Below, piece by piece: positions 1-8,629 of a stretch of 64,000 nucleotides of DNA; positions within the stretch are counted from its first letter, which is position 1, and every line of letters begins with the position of its first letter. Below the pieces are notes generated by a model. It worked only from the letters and a program-made list of their open reading frames with translations. It was not told the origin of the DNA and searched no databases. Made by a program: the position numbers and the translations under genes. The DNA is from Legionella sp. (GTDB lineage: Bacteria > Pseudomonadota > Gammaproteobacteria > Legionellales > Legionellaceae): NCBI GenBank assembly GCA_013911415.1, contig JACETI010000001.1:248001-312000 (forward strand), in the 5' to 3' direction.

Positions 1-1
1 T

Positions 2-802
2 TCAGGGATCACTAAAAATCCTTTATTTGATTATTACTGGGGCACTGAACTCTATCCTCAAGTGGGTGGTTGTCATCTCAAAAAATTGATTACTTGTCGT
101 CTTGGCATGATGAGCTGGGGATTATTATTGCTATCTTACGCTGCAAAACAAATTGAATTAAATGGTGAACTTTCAAACGCCTTGTTGATTTCAGTTTTAC
201 TGCAATTTTTTTACCTAACAAAATTCTTTATCTGGGAAAAAGGTTACCTACGATCACTAGATATCATGCATGATCGTGCTGGTTTTTATATTTGCTGGGG
301 TTGTCTTGTCTGGGTGCCTTGTATCTATACATCCCCAAGCATGTACCTTGTTCTCCATCCGATCCAACTCAGCGAAGGCCTAGCCATCAGCATTTTACTT
401 TTAGGTAGTATCAGCATTCTGATTAATTACCTGGCCGATCGACAACGTTTGTTTATCCGTTCCACACAAGGTCAATGTAAAATCTGGGGTAAAACGCCCA
501 TTGTGTTGCCCGCACATTACACAACTCAAGAGGGTGCTCGAAAAGAAACACTTTTATTAGCTTCCGGATGGTGGGGTGTGGCACGGCATTTTCATTATGT
601 TCCAGAAATTGCCGCCGCATTTTTATGGTCGCTTCCAGCGCTTTTTACCCATTTTGCACCGTATTTTTATGTGTCCTTTCTAACAATACTCTTGATAGAT
701 CGCGCTTTCAGAGACGATCAACGGTGCGCAGCGAAGTACAAGGAGTATTGGAATGACTACTGTAACCTCGTCCCTTACAAGATTATTCCTTATGTACTCT
801 AA
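2..802 (+). CDS. ERG4/ERG24-family sterol reductase, 5' truncated by window edge
   Basis: The frame is open from the first bases of the window, so the N-terminus lies outside it; about 266 residues are visible. The family reduces sterol double bonds (delta-14, delta-7 or delta-24) with NADPH in a polytopic membrane enzyme. Family hallmarks seen: an early DYYWGTELYPQ segment, several hydrophobic helices, GWWGVARHFHYVPEI, and the C-terminal RDDQRCAAKYKEYW followed by CNLVPYKIIPYVL. These match the conserved C-terminal block of eukaryotic sterol reductases. Coxiella burnetii is known to encode such eukaryote-like enzymes, and bacteria generally make no sterols, so modification of host sterols is a reasonable inference. 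Which double bond is reduced cannot be told from sequence. The gene converges on the next gene across a small hairpin. Confidence 0.9.
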   Translation, partial: SGITKNPLFDYYWGTELYPQVGGCHLKKLITCRLGMMSWGLLLLSYAAKQIELNGELSNALLISVLLQFFYLTKFFIWEKGYLRSLDIMHDRAGFYICWGCLVWVPCIYTSPSMYLVLHPIQLSEGLAISILLLGSISILINYLADRQRLFIRSTQGQCKIWGKTPIVLPAHYTTQEGARKETLLLASGWWGVARHFHYVPEIAAAFLWSLPALFTHFAPYFYVSFLTILLIDRAFRDDQRCAAKYKEYWNDYCNLVPYKIIPYVL

Positions 803-804
803 GC

Positions 805-822
805 ATAAGTAGGTGTACTTAT
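805..822. terminator. Weak bidirectional hairpin between convergent genes
   Basis: A perfect 7-bp inverted repeat (ATAAGTA / TACTTAT) with a GGTG tetraloop lies 3 nt after the sterol reductase stop and just past the end of the opposing gene. It is followed by a short T-rich stretch (acttttat). The stem is AT-rich, so its strength as a terminator is doubtful. Confidence 0.4.
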
Positions 823-826
823 ACTT

Positions 827-1558
827 TTATGGCGTTGTATTGATTGTCACGTGAGCAGCAGGTGGCTCACTAGCCGCTCTAAAACGTCTGTGGCCACTGA
901 AGAAATCGTAGCGGCTAGGCTGCTGCGATGCCTCTCGTACAGCGCTTAGTTGTTCGATCGCGTTTTGTTCAGTTATTTTTAAGGCTTTATCTATTGCTAC
1001 TCTTTCAGAGAGTAAGCTGTGCTGATGAACATTCTCATTATCATGCGTTAAGTCGCGAGCGGCTTCGCTTCTTTGCGTCGTTCTCAAACTGTCTTCGGGA
1101 GTATTGGGCCCAGAGGCAGACGGGTTAGCTACATCACTGAAATTGGTATTGGCTTGCACATCTTCATTATTAGAAACAGGATTTACTGTTTGAGGTCTTT
1201 CTGGCATGTTTGCATTTGCTAGTTCGGCTTCAAGTCTTTGCGGATTATCGGCTCGTTCTAGATCGATTGTCCTTGCTGATTGCTTATTTGAGAAGGTCAA
1301 GCAGTCGCAACATTTTGCTCGCTCTTTTCTCAAAAAACAGCAGAAAATTAACAAAGCAAGCCCTCCACCGACACCAAAAATAATTCCTAAATCGCCTCCA
1401 TCCAGTGACGTACCGGAATGGTTTGTAGTAAGAGTGGCATTGTTCGTATTGTTGACCGCAACTGTGCTGTTTTGCTGCGCCTGGACAACTTTATTTGCCA
1501 ACGCTGCTGATAAAATCAACGTTGTCGTTAAAAGATTATTCAAGTTTTTATTATTCAT
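827..1558 (-). CDS. Putative secreted single-pass membrane protein, unknown function
   Basis: No family recognised. The 243-residue protein has an N-terminal signal peptide (hydrophobic core near residues 9-21, probable cleavage near VVQAQQ). An Asn/Thr-rich low-complexity stretch (about 28-50) follows, then one transmembrane helix (about 57-76, Gly-rich then Phe/Cys-rich), a basic and Cys-rich juxtamembrane segment (RKERAKCCDC), and a charged polar tail to the C-terminus. The gene at 1712-2317 and the one at 57870-58832 share this plan, although their tails do not align by eye. The tail contains predicted helical segments (for example IDKALKITEQNAIEQL). A surface receptor or a secreted effector that inserts in a host membrane are both possible; neither is shown. 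Confidence 0.7.
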   Translation of the reverse strand: MNNKNLNNLLTTTLILSAALANKVVQAQQNSTVAVNNTNNATLTTNHSGTSLDGGDLGIIFGVGGGLALLIFCCFLRKERAKCCDCLTFSNKQSARTIDLERADNPQRLEAELANANMPERPQTVNPVSNNEDVQANTNFSDVANPSASGPNTPEDSLRTTQRSEAARDLTHDNENVHQHSLLSERVAIDKALKITEQNAIEQLSAVREASQQPSRYDFFSGHRRFRAASEPPAAHVTINTTP

Positions 1559-1682
1559 GATTTAAAAAACAATGCGGGTTACTGCGCATGTTACCACGCC
1601 CTTCTAAATTTTGTATATTACACTTGCACATGGTGCACGTTTTTAGATTTTATTGCAGTGATCAAGAGTGGAATAATCGTAT

Positions 1683-1702
1683 GCAGGCTTAAATAAGCCT
1701 GC
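1683..1702 (-). terminator. Hairpin downstream of the 1712-2317 gene
   Basis: A perfect 9-bp inverted repeat (GCAGGCTTA / TAAGCCTGC) with a 2-base centre begins 10 nt after the stop codon of the minus-strand gene. The GC-rich stem fits a terminator. The following minus-strand bases (ATACGATTATTCC) are only moderately T-rich, so efficiency is uncertain. Confidence 0.5.
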
Positions 1703-1711
1703 CCTTGTTCT

Positions 1712-2317
1712 TTAGATTGCATATCTATTGATATTGACGGTTTCTTGAGCTTCATTAGGATTAGTATTAGTTTGTGCGCGATTATCTTGAAAAATGCCAA
1801 AATTACCGACTCTAGGCTCTTCATTTTGTAAATGAATTGCCTCTGGTGCATGCGCCACAGGATTTTGCATATTTATTTGTTGGGCAAGCTCTACCTCAAC
1901 GTTGTTATTATTAACAGGGGCGGCATTATCGCCTTCCTGGACCTGTCCTTCCCCCTGTGGCACTACCGGGTTTGTGGTACGAAGTCGATTTTGGACTTGT
2001 CGGTTTTGATAACTACTACGCAACTTGCAAAGCGCAGCGCATACAATCAACGCACCCGTAATGCTGCCTAGAACAATGCCAATGATTTTAGCGGTTGAGC
2101 TTTTGGGATCAATGAGTCCATATCCATAATAAGGGTAATAGCGCAGGTTTTCTGCTTGAGGATTCGATAGCGCATTTTGGTGCGTGCGAAGATTAGTATC
2201 CTCCTGTATGCTGGTACTAGCGCCCATCGCTGCTGCAGTTAATCCTAGTGTTAGGATCATGGTTAAGGTATTACGTAATTCTTGATTCATTCTATGCTCA
2301 TTCAATTGATACTTCAT
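1712..2317 (-). CDS. Putative secreted single-pass membrane protein, unknown function
   Basis: Unrecognised 201-residue protein. An N-terminal signal-like segment (TLTMILTLGLTAAAMGA) is followed by a short polar ectodomain with a Tyr-rich patch (LRYYPYYGYG). A transmembrane helix follows (about 77-97, IIGIVLGSITGALIVCAALC), then a basic juxtamembrane region and an Asn/Gln/Glu-rich tail. The layout is the same as in its downstream neighbour at 827-1558. The start at 2317 is the longest; an internal ATG at 2290 gives a more compact signal peptide and is an equally good choice. Neither start has a strong Shine-Dalgarno sequence. A hairpin 10 nt after the stop suggests it is transcribed separately from the gene below. 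Confidence 0.65.
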   Translation of the reverse strand: MKYQLNEHRMNQELRNTLTMILTLGLTAAAMGASTSIQEDTNLRTHQNALSNPQAENLRYYPYYGYGLIDPKSSTAKIIGIVLGSITGALIVCAALCKLRSSYQNRQVQNRLRTTNPVVPQGEGQVQEGDNAAPVNNNNVEVELAQQINMQNPVAHAPEAIHLQNEEPRVGNFGIFQDNRAQTNTNPNEAQETVNINRYAI

Positions 2318-2484
2318 TTAGGGGATCACCATTCTACCGTTGATCTCTTTTTTTAATCAATTATTTTTACTTATTGTTTATATAAAAATCTATTTGATTT
2401 TAAATTTGATTTAAATTGAAAGAATTACACATAATCAAAAGAAGCTCACACCTTTCCACTTTCTTAATAATGTTAAAAAAACGG

Positions 2485-3054
2485 TTAATTGATTTCTTGT
2501 AGGTGTCCATTTAAAAATGTCAATGTATAAGGTGGCTGATAAGCATCCACTTGATACGTCCAGATTTGAGGCATTTCTTCACTGGGAATGGGTTGATTGA
2601 TGTAAGTATTGTTCGCCAGTGACGGGCTTCCGCAATAACTATAGACTTTATTCACCGGATCCCCGATTTGGATCATATTACCGCCACAAATGGTAATGGC
2701 TTGGGTACTGGATCCATTTAACTGCACACTACTCACTTTATCGTTTGTCACTTCAACTTCTAATTGCACCCCGCTGTTAACACCCACCGGTAATGACCAA
2801 ACACCGTAAAAAGCATTTTGTGAGCCTTGTGCATTATAAATTAATTGCAAAACAGGAATTTTTCTCATTAGAGGTCGATTTGATTCCTGCTTTTTTAGAG
2901 GTTGACCGCAGGCACTGATCACTTCGTTAGTTGTCATTCCAAGCCGGATATACGCATGATTTTGTGGGCAATAAATCGTGTCTTCAGCCATGGCAGGCAG
3001 AGGAACGATGATCAGAAGAGCAGCTGTGAAAGAGGAGATCCAACGATAAACCAT
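2485..3054 (-). CDS. Periplasmic protein with two DUF2845-like Cys repeats
   Basis: A 189-residue protein with a clear signal peptide ending near PAMAED, so probably periplasmic. The mature part contains two copies of one motif: LGMTTNEVISACGQP (about residues 38-52) and IGDPVNKVYSYCGSP (about 131-145). Each is followed by a region that includes a beta-strand-like segment. This [IL]G-x(5)-V-x(3)-CG-x-P pattern is typical of DUF2845-type proteins (small SmpA/OmlA-like folds) common in Legionella and Coxiella, whose function is unknown. The paired cysteines could form disulfides. The gene is separated from dolP by about 40 bp on the same strand and may share its transcript. Confidence 0.7.
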   Translation of the reverse strand: MVYRWISSFTAALLIIVPLPAMAEDTIYCPQNHAYIRLGMTTNEVISACGQPLKKQESNRPLMRKIPVLQLIYNAQGSQNAFYGVWSLPVGVNSGVQLEVEVTNDKVSSVQLNGSSTQAITICGGNMIQIGDPVNKVYSYCGSPSLANNTYINQPIPSEEMPQIWTYQVDAYQPPYTLTFLNGHLQEIN

Positions 3055-3093
3055 TGTGCTTTTCCTATTATTACCCTGCTTTAATTATAGCCC

Positions 3094-3666
3094 TTAATCT
3101 TCAGGTAGGTATTGGAAAATCTTTACGACCTTATGAACGCCATCGATTTGCCTAGCAACGTTTGCCGCAATTAACGATTGCTTATGGGTTGTTTTGCCCA
3201 TTAAATAGACAATACCATTTTCGGTAACCACACGAATAGAACCTGAAGCAAGCCCCTTCTCAGCCAATAGATTTGCCCTAACTTGGCTCGTAATCCACGC
3301 ATCCTTCGTACGCTGGGCATAACTAATAGGGAAATCGACCGTCATTTCATTATATACATGCCCGACATTGGGTGTATTCCGTGCCACTGTTTCGGCCGTT
3401 TGACGAAGAAACGCTGTGGGCGCTTGCCCCGCAAGCAATACCACTTGATTGAAACTTGTGATCTGAACACGTGCCTCATGAAAGCGAGGATCGCGAGCGA
3501 TGGCGCGCTCTATTAAATAAAAGATTCGAGCATCCGATTCCAGTACAGGTAAGCTACGCTTATCATATACAATCAAGCCAGCTGCTGTCCCGACTACGAC
3601 AGCTGCCATGCAGCCCGTCAATAAAATAGTTGCACACAACCCCAAAATTAATAGATTTTTCTTCAT
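3094..3666 (-). CDS. dolP: Outer-membrane BON-domain lipoprotein DolP (YraP-like)
   Basis: The signal peptide ends in a lipobox (LLTGC, Cys19 from the ATG at 3666), so the protein should be lipidated and anchored to the outer membrane facing the periplasm. Two BON domains follow: roughly residues 45-110 (with VQITSFNQVVLLAGQ) and 120-190 (with IRVVTENGIVYLMGKTT). DolP supports outer-membrane integrity and envelope quality control in gammaproteobacteria. The gene lies downstream of murI, yraN and diaA; the yraN-diaA-yraP order is that of Escherichia coli, which supports the name. A GTG four codons upstream (3678) is an alternative start; neither start has a strong ribosome-binding site. Confidence 0.88.
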   Translation of the reverse strand: MKKNLLILGLCATILLTGCMAAVVVGTAAGLIVYDKRSLPVLESDARIFYLIERAIARDPRFHEARVQITSFNQVVLLAGQAPTAFLRQTAETVARNTPNVGHVYNEMTVDFPISYAQRTKDAWITSQVRANLLAEKGLASGSIRVVTENGIVYLMGKTTHKQSLIAANVARQIDGVHKVVKIFQYLPED

Positions 3667-3779
3667 CAAATGGCTCACTACAAAATACTTTTAAGTTAAC
3701 TGTACAAGCGTTAAGGCAGTGGCTTTTCATCATATACATAATACTGCGGCTGTTTTGTTAGATGCCGTGGTTACAAGCC

Positions 3780-4382
3780 TTATCCTAGCATTTGTCCAAA
3801 AAGAGATTGATCAATCAAATCGCAAAAGCAATGTAAAATAAATAAATGCATTTCACGAATGCGGGTTGCATTGTCTGCATAGACACGTAATTCAAAATCT
3901 TCCGGCCCTAAATGATTTGTTAAGATACCACCATCACCCCCGGTTAAAGCAACCATGTCCATACCTCTATCATTCGCCGCATGAACAGCGTTTAAGAGAT
4001 TATTACCGTTTCCAGAGGTCGATAAGACCATCAATATATCGCCTTCTTGACCAAGCGCTTGTACTTGGCGGGCAAACACTTGATCGGCATGACTGTCTGT
4101 AGCGATGGAGGTTAAAATAGTGACATCCGTTGCTAAAGCAATGACCGGCAGCGGCGGGCGTTCTACTTCAAAGTGATGGATCATCGCTGTAGAAAAATGC
4201 AAGCAATTCGCCGCGGAACCGCCATTTCCACATAACAATATCTTTCGATCACTCAATAAACAATTAACCAAGCGCTGCGCTGCCTTCGCAATTTGCGCCG
4301 ACAAACTATCTGCAGCGGCTAATTTTGTTTCAATACTGATCGCAAAAAGCTGACGTACTCTTTCTTCTAATGATTGTGTCAT
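3780..4382 (-). CDS. diaA: DnaA initiator-associating protein DiaA (SIS domain)
   Basis: A 200-residue single SIS-domain protein of the GmhA/DiaA group. Seen are the phosphosugar-binding loops LLCGNGGSAANCLHF (about residues 49-63) and MVLSTSGNGNNLLNA (about 117-131). The N-terminal helix MTQSLEERVRQLFAISIETK matches the DiaA/GmhA entry helix. DiaA binds DnaA and promotes orderly replication initiation; GmhA is the sedoheptulose-7-phosphate isomerase for heptose synthesis. The position between yraN and dolP favours DiaA. It starts 6 nt after the yraN stop, so the two are probably cotranscribed. Confidence 0.87.
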   Translation of the reverse strand: MTQSLEERVRQLFAISIETKLAAADSLSAQIAKAAQRLVNCLLSDRKILLCGNGGSAANCLHFSTAMIHHFEVERPPLPVIALATDVTILTSIATDSHADQVFARQVQALGQEGDILMVLSTSGNGNNLLNAVHAANDRGMDMVALTGGDGGILTNHLGPEDFELRVYADNATRIREMHLFILHCFCDLIDQSLFGQMLG

Positions 4383-4388
4383 GCTGTC

Positions 4389-4784
4389 CTAACTATCAAA
4401 ACCAAAGGCATTCTTAATCCAATTGATTTGGTAAGGATGCCCATCAAAACATATAACGTCAAAACGCATCGGACGTTGGGCATATTGACGGCGAGATAAA
4501 AGAAAATGGCTAGCTGTTTTTAGCAACTTCCCTCTTTTTTGTCGAGTAATACTCTCGACTGCACCCCCAAACGCTTTAGCATTACGACGCGCTCTCACTT
4601 CAACAAAAATCAGATCCTTTTGGCAGGAATCTTCCATGATTAAATCAATTTCCCCGCAATAACATCGATAATTGCTGGTTATCCAGCTTAACCCTTCCGC
4701 CAATAAATAATTTTTTGCCGCATCTTCGGCTGCTTGACCAATGGTTTTCGTGGTTAGCTTTACCTGTTTTATAGCATTATCCAT
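4389..4784 (-). CDS. YraN family (UPF0102) endonuclease-like protein
   Basis: A small restriction-endonuclease-fold protein. The PD-(D/E)XK-like core is visible as GEIDLIMED followed by DLIFVEVRARR, together with the family's GQAAEDAAKNYL entry helix and SITRQKRGKLLKTA. The biological role of YraN is not settled; a nuclease activity is inferred from the fold. The start at the ATG of 4784 gives MDNAIKQ and overlaps the end of murI by 8 nt; a longer version from 4802 overlaps it by 26 nt and has no ribosome-binding site. It belongs to the murI-yraN-diaA run. Confidence 0.88.
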   Translation of the reverse strand: MDNAIKQVKLTTKTIGQAAEDAAKNYLLAEGLSWITSNYRCYCGEIDLIMEDSCQKDLIFVEVRARRNAKAFGGAVESITRQKRGKLLKTASHFLLSRRQYAQRPMRFDVICFDGHPYQINWIKNAFGFDS

Positions 4785-5604
4785 GATCTTGCAACCCTGC
4801 ATTAATCAATTCAATGGATGTTGCATCAAGTGGCTCACCTAAAAAGATCTCACCGACACGTTGAAACCGTTGCACTGAGTCCGTAACACAATAATAAATT
4901 CCTGCCTTCGTTTGTGCTTCGACATTTAAAAGTTCTTTCTCAGATAGCAATTGTTGCAAAGCCAAAGCCGTCGCTTGGGCAGAATCAACGACACGCATAT
5001 GCTCGGGCAACAAATCGCTTAAGAGTCTAGTAAATACAGGAAAGTGGGTGCAACCTAATAATAAAGTATCTTCTTGATTTAAGCCTACAAGGTAATGTTT
5101 TAACGCCTCCTTGGCAATTGTATTATTAACCATGCCTTCTTCTGCCAATGCAACTAACAAACTGCACGCACGCGGTGTGATGACGGCATGAGGTAGTTGA
5201 GCGCTAATAAAGCGTTGATAGGCTTGCGAAGCGATGGTCGTTTCAGTTGCAAGAACAGCAATACGTGAGTTTCGAGTGGCAGAAACCGCTGCGGTAGCAC
5301 CAGGAAGCACCACACCCAGAACCGGAATATCTTCCAAAACGGATTGTAGATGAGGCAAAGCAGCTGTTGTAGCAGTATTACAAGCGATGACTAAAGCCTT
5401 AATTTGCCTTTCAACCAGCACTCGAGCCATTTGTAAAGCATATTGCTGAACTGTCTCAGCACTTTTGGTGCCATAAGGCAAGCGCGCAGTGTCGCCAAGG
5501 TAAATAAACGACTCATTTTTTAAAAGAGCTTTGAGCGCTTTTAAAACCGTTAATCCACCCATTCCCGAGTCAAAGACACCAATTGGCAGTTGTGTTTTAT
5601 TCAT
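4777..5604 (-). CDS. murI: Glutamate racemase
   Basis: Interconverts L- and D-glutamate, supplying D-Glu for peptidoglycan in the cytoplasm. At 275 residues it has the normal length. The two catalytic cysteines are present in their motifs: ACNTAT (Cys75) and LLLGCTHFP (Cys185). The N-terminal substrate loop IGVFDSGMGGLTVL and GDTARLPYGTKS are also intact. Its 3' end overlaps yraN, which suggests coupled expression. It starts 15 bp after the stop of spoT on the same strand. Confidence 0.97.
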   Translation of the reverse strand: MNKTQLPIGVFDSGMGGLTVLKALKALLKNESFIYLGDTARLPYGTKSAETVQQYALQMARVLVERQIKALVIACNTATTAALPHLQSVLEDIPVLGVVLPGATAAVSATRNSRIAVLATETTIASQAYQRFISAQLPHAVITPRACSLLVALAEEGMVNNTIAKEALKHYLVGLNQEDTLLLGCTHFPVFTRLLSDLLPEHMRVVDSAQATALALQQLLSEKELLNVEAQTKAGIYYCVTDSVQRFQRVGEIFLGEPLDATSIELINAGLQDHG

Positions 5605-5619
5605 TGTTGCCTTCGTGAG

Positions 5620-7767
5620 TTATTCGTCTTGCGTGCCTTGCTTAGATCGGCGATATAATCGCATAACGACGTTAATCGTACGTAAGCGACGCATGACTCG
5701 TGCCAGGTGTACGCGATCGCGGACAGTAATCGCAAACGTCACCGCATTATGATAGCCATCTTTGGGATCAACACTGATATTAGTGATATTCGATTCAGCT
5801 GAAGCAATAGCTGTGGCTAACGCTGCCAAAACTCCTCGCTGATTAGTCACTTCAACCACGATATCAACATGGTATTCTCCTTGTACGGTCTCGTCCCAAC
5901 GTAAGGTAATCAAACGACTGGGATGAATCTGACGTTGCGTTAAGGTAGGACAATCACTCACATGGACCAAAATACCACGTTCTTGTTGAAAATAACCGAT
6001 GATATTATCCCCAGGAATCGGCTGACAACATTCTGCAAAATGCAGGACCATCCCTTCTGTCCCCTTGATAGCTAGCGCAGGCCCGGGCGCAATATCTACA
6101 GCTTCTGCAGCGCGTGAGGGCGTTTCATGGCGCACAATTAAACGTTGCGCTATAACCATAGGCATTTGATTGCCCACTCCAATGGCATATAGCAACTCAT
6201 CAAAGGATTTATAACTTAAATCTTGCAGCAAAGCATGCAAGCTTTCTGAAGGAATCTTAGCGTAATCTGCCGATAATTCAGCACAAGCCTGCTCTAGTAG
6301 CCGCTTGCCTAACACAACAAACTCAATGTGCTGCTGACTTTTGATGAAGTGTCGGATATTACTTCGTGCTTTACCTGTTACAACAAAATTAAGCCATGCA
6401 GGATTAGGATGGGCAGTAGCCGCAGTAATCACTTCGACTGTCTGACCATTGCTCAGAGGAAAACTCAGAGGCACAAGACGACGATTGACTTTGGCTGCAA
6501 CACAACTGTTCCCCACGTCTGAATGAACTGTGTAGGCAAAGTCCACCGGTGTTGCTCCCTTGGGCAACTCCATAATGTGGCCTTTCGGTGTAAACACGTA
6601 AACTTCGTCAGGAAATAAATCAATTTTTACGTTTTCAATAAATTCCAACGAATTCCCTGTGCTTCGTTGGATTTCAAGCAAACGCTGAACCCACTCACGA
6701 GCACGCAATTGCGCCTCATTGACTTCAATGCCTGATGATTTGTAAATCCAATGCGCAGCTATACCATTTTTAGCTACTTTATCCATTTCTTGTGTGCGTA
6801 TTTGCACTTCCAACGGCACGCCGTATGGACCAAACAAAGTGGTGTGTAGAGATTGATAACCATTGGCCTTAGGAATGCCAATGTAATCTTTAAAGCGTTG
6901 AGGAACAGGCTTATAAGCCTGATGCAAGGCGCCCAAGACACGATAACAAGCATCAATATCTTCGGTAATCACACGAAAAGCAAATACATCCGTAATTTCG
7001 GTAAAAGAGGCCTTTTTCTGCCGCATTTTCCGATAAATGCCGTATAAATGTTTTTGTCGGCCAAAAACATGTTCGTAGGGTATATGCAGTTGAGTCAATG
7101 ATTGTTCTAAATCGTGCTCGATTTTTACCGTCAGCTCCTGTCGGTAACCATGCGATTTTTCCAAAGCAGATTTAATCGCACGGTAGCGAAGCGGGTACAG
7201 TGCCTTAAAACCAAGATCTTCTAAGGCAATGTAGATAGCATGCATCCCAAGACGATTAGCGATAGGCGCATAAATTTCTAACGTTTCAATGGCAATACGT
7301 CGGCGCTTTACAGCAGGCATTACCGTTAACGTCCCCATATTATGGAGCCGGTCAGCCAGTTTAACGATAATAACCCGAATATCCTTGACCATCGCTAAAA
7401 CCATTTTGCGAAAGTTTTCTGCCTGTGCTTCAGCGCGCGATTCAAATTTAATCTTGGTTAATTTGGTTACACCCTCGACTAAAGCAGCAACTTCTTCTCC
7501 AAATTGATGTTTTAGATCATCCGTGCTGACGTTGGTGTCTTCCACTACATCGTGGAGGAGGGTTGCCATGATGGTTTGGTAATCGAGCCGCATTTGGGCA
7601 AGGATTAAAGCGGCCCCTACAGGATGAGTAATGTAGGGTTCGCCCGAGCGACGCATTTGGCCGCGATGTGCTTGTTCAGCAACCTGGTAAGCTTCGTGAC
7701 ATTTTTCAACAAAAGATGCGTCCAAATAGCGACGCAACTCTTCTTGCAATGCATCAAAATGATACAC
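5620..7767 (-). CDS. spoT: Bifunctional (p)ppGpp synthetase/hydrolase SpoT
   Basis: Stringent-response enzyme of 715 residues. The N-terminal HD hydrolase domain is intact (ITHPVGAALIL; HDVVED with His72-Asp73). The synthetase domain follows, with RFKDYIGIPKANGYQSLHT and EVQIRT. A TGS domain comes next (VFTPKGHIMELPKGATPVDFAY), then the RIS/CC-like segment with ECCQPIPGD, and a C-terminal ACT domain (VDIVVEVTNQRGVLAALATA). Both catalytic halves look functional, as expected for SpoT and unlike RelA. The GTG start directly abuts the rpoZ stop (TAAGTG), implying translational coupling. The rpoZ-spoT order is typical of gammaproteobacteria. Confidence 0.96.
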   Translation of the reverse strand: MYHFDALQEELRRYLDASFVEKCHEAYQVAEQAHRGQMRRSGEPYITHPVGAALILAQMRLDYQTIMATLLHDVVEDTNVSTDDLKHQFGEEVAALVEGVTKLTKIKFESRAEAQAENFRKMVLAMVKDIRVIIVKLADRLHNMGTLTVMPAVKRRRIAIETLEIYAPIANRLGMHAIYIALEDLGFKALYPLRYRAIKSALEKSHGYRQELTVKIEHDLEQSLTQLHIPYEHVFGRQKHLYGIYRKMRQKKASFTEITDVFAFRVITEDIDACYRVLGALHQAYKPVPQRFKDYIGIPKANGYQSLHTTLFGPYGVPLEVQIRTQEMDKVAKNGIAAHWIYKSSGIEVNEAQLRAREWVQRLLEIQRSTGNSLEFIENVKIDLFPDEVYVFTPKGHIMELPKGATPVDFAYTVHSDVGNSCVAAKVNRRLVPLSFPLSNGQTVEVITAATAHPNPAWLNFVVTGKARSNIRHFIKSQQHIEFVVLGKRLLEQACAELSADYAKIPSESLHALLQDLSYKSFDELLYAIGVGNQMPMVIAQRLIVRHETPSRAAEAVDIAPGPALAIKGTEGMVLHFAECCQPIPGDNIIGYFQQERGILVHVSDCPTLTQRQIHPSRLITLRWDETVQGEYHVDIVVEVTNQRGVLAALATAIASAESNITNISVDPKDGYHNAVTFAITVRDRVHLARVMRRLRTINVVMRLYRRSKQGTQDE

Positions 7768-7959
7768 TTAGTCATTTTCTCGCAGAAAACCGGCTGCGAT
7801 TTCGCGCAAGGCAATCACAGTAGGTTTATCATTCTCCCAAGCAACTTGCGGTTGTCTGCCATTAATGGCAATTTCTCTCGCGCGTTCGGTCGCAATTAAC
7901 ACAAGCTCAAAAGGATTGTCTACATGATCTAAACAGTCTTCAATGGTCACACGCGCCAT
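7768..7959 (-). CDS. rpoZ: RNA polymerase omega subunit
   Basis: A 63-residue protein starting [20 protein letters not shown], the canonical omega N-terminus, with [15 protein letters not shown] and the IALREIAAG helix. Omega helps assemble beta-prime in RNA polymerase and takes part in ppGpp sensing. It is somewhat shorter than the E. coli protein (91 aa) because the C-terminal tail is missing, as in several relatives. A Shine-Dalgarno sequence (GGAGGG, seen as ccctcc on the plus strand just upstream) precedes the ATG. It lies between gmk and spoT on the same strand. Confidence 0.96.
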   Translation of the reverse strand: MARVTIEDCLDHVDNPFELVLIATERAREIAINGRQPQVAWENDKPTVIALREIAAGFLREND

Positions 7960-8005
7960 AAACCCTCCTAATACTAAACGAAGAAAAACACTAAAGGGTT
8001 CTATC

Positions 8006-8629
8006 TTACTTAGAGGCCAACAAAAATGAAAGCAGGCCCTGATGTTTTCTTGCCTGCCGCTTGGTTTGTAAGCGGTTACTAATGATAATTGCTTCTAATT
8101 CGACCGCGGCCTTATCGAAAGCATCATTAATTATAATATAGTCGAATTCAGAAAAATGACGCAACTCATCTTGTGCATGTCGCATGCGATGCTTCACGAT
8201 TTCCATATTATCCTGACGTCTATTTAGCAACCGCTGCTTTAAAACGTCTAATGAAGGCGGGACAATAAACACAGAAATTGCCTCAGGAAAGAGATGCTTA
8301 ATTTGTTCGGCACCCTGCCAATCAATATCGAGGATAACATCAATGCCTTCTTCAAGGCGTGCCTCGATTTGTGCGATAGATGTCCCATAGTAATGATCAA
8401 ACACTTGTGCATATTCGATAAATGCTTTCTGCTTGACCATGGTTAGAAATTCTTGGGGGGTTACAAAAAAATAATGAACACCATGTTCTTCGCCAGGGCG
8501 ACTTTGCCGTGTCGTATGCGAAATGGATACTTCGATATTCTTTAATGTACTTGTTACTTTTTTAACAAGACTGGTTTTTCCGCCTCCAGAAGGGGCGGAC
8601 ACAATAATTAAATTACCTAGATAACTCAT
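8006..8629 (-). CDS. gmk: Guanylate kinase
   Basis: Phosphorylates GMP to GDP with ATP. At 207 residues it has the usual length. The P-loop is [14 protein letters not shown] (residues 10-23). The GMP-binding region includes [19 protein letters not shown], and [13 protein letters not shown] is the Walker B-like segment. The start codon overlaps the stop of the upstream Wzc-like gene (ATGA), so gmk may be translated by coupling to a polysaccharide-export kinase gene, an unusual partner. The gmk-rpoZ-spoT order below it is standard. Confidence 0.97.
   Translation of the reverse strand: MSYLGNLIIVSAPSGGGKTSLVKKVTSTLKNIEVSISHTTRQSRPGEEHGVHYFFVTPQEFLTMVKQKAFIEYAQVFDHYYGTSIAQIEARLEEGIDVILDIDWQGAEQIKHLFPEAISVFIVPPSLDVLKQRLLNRRQDNMEIVKHRMRHAQDELRHFSEFDYIIINDAFDKAAVELEAIIISNRLQTKRQARKHQGLLSFLLASK

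Noticed and set aside
1622-1640. TGCAC-ATG-GTGCA hairpin followed by T-rich sequence on the plus strand
   Set aside because: The stem is only 5 bp and no plus-strand gene ends there; both neighbours are on the minus strand.
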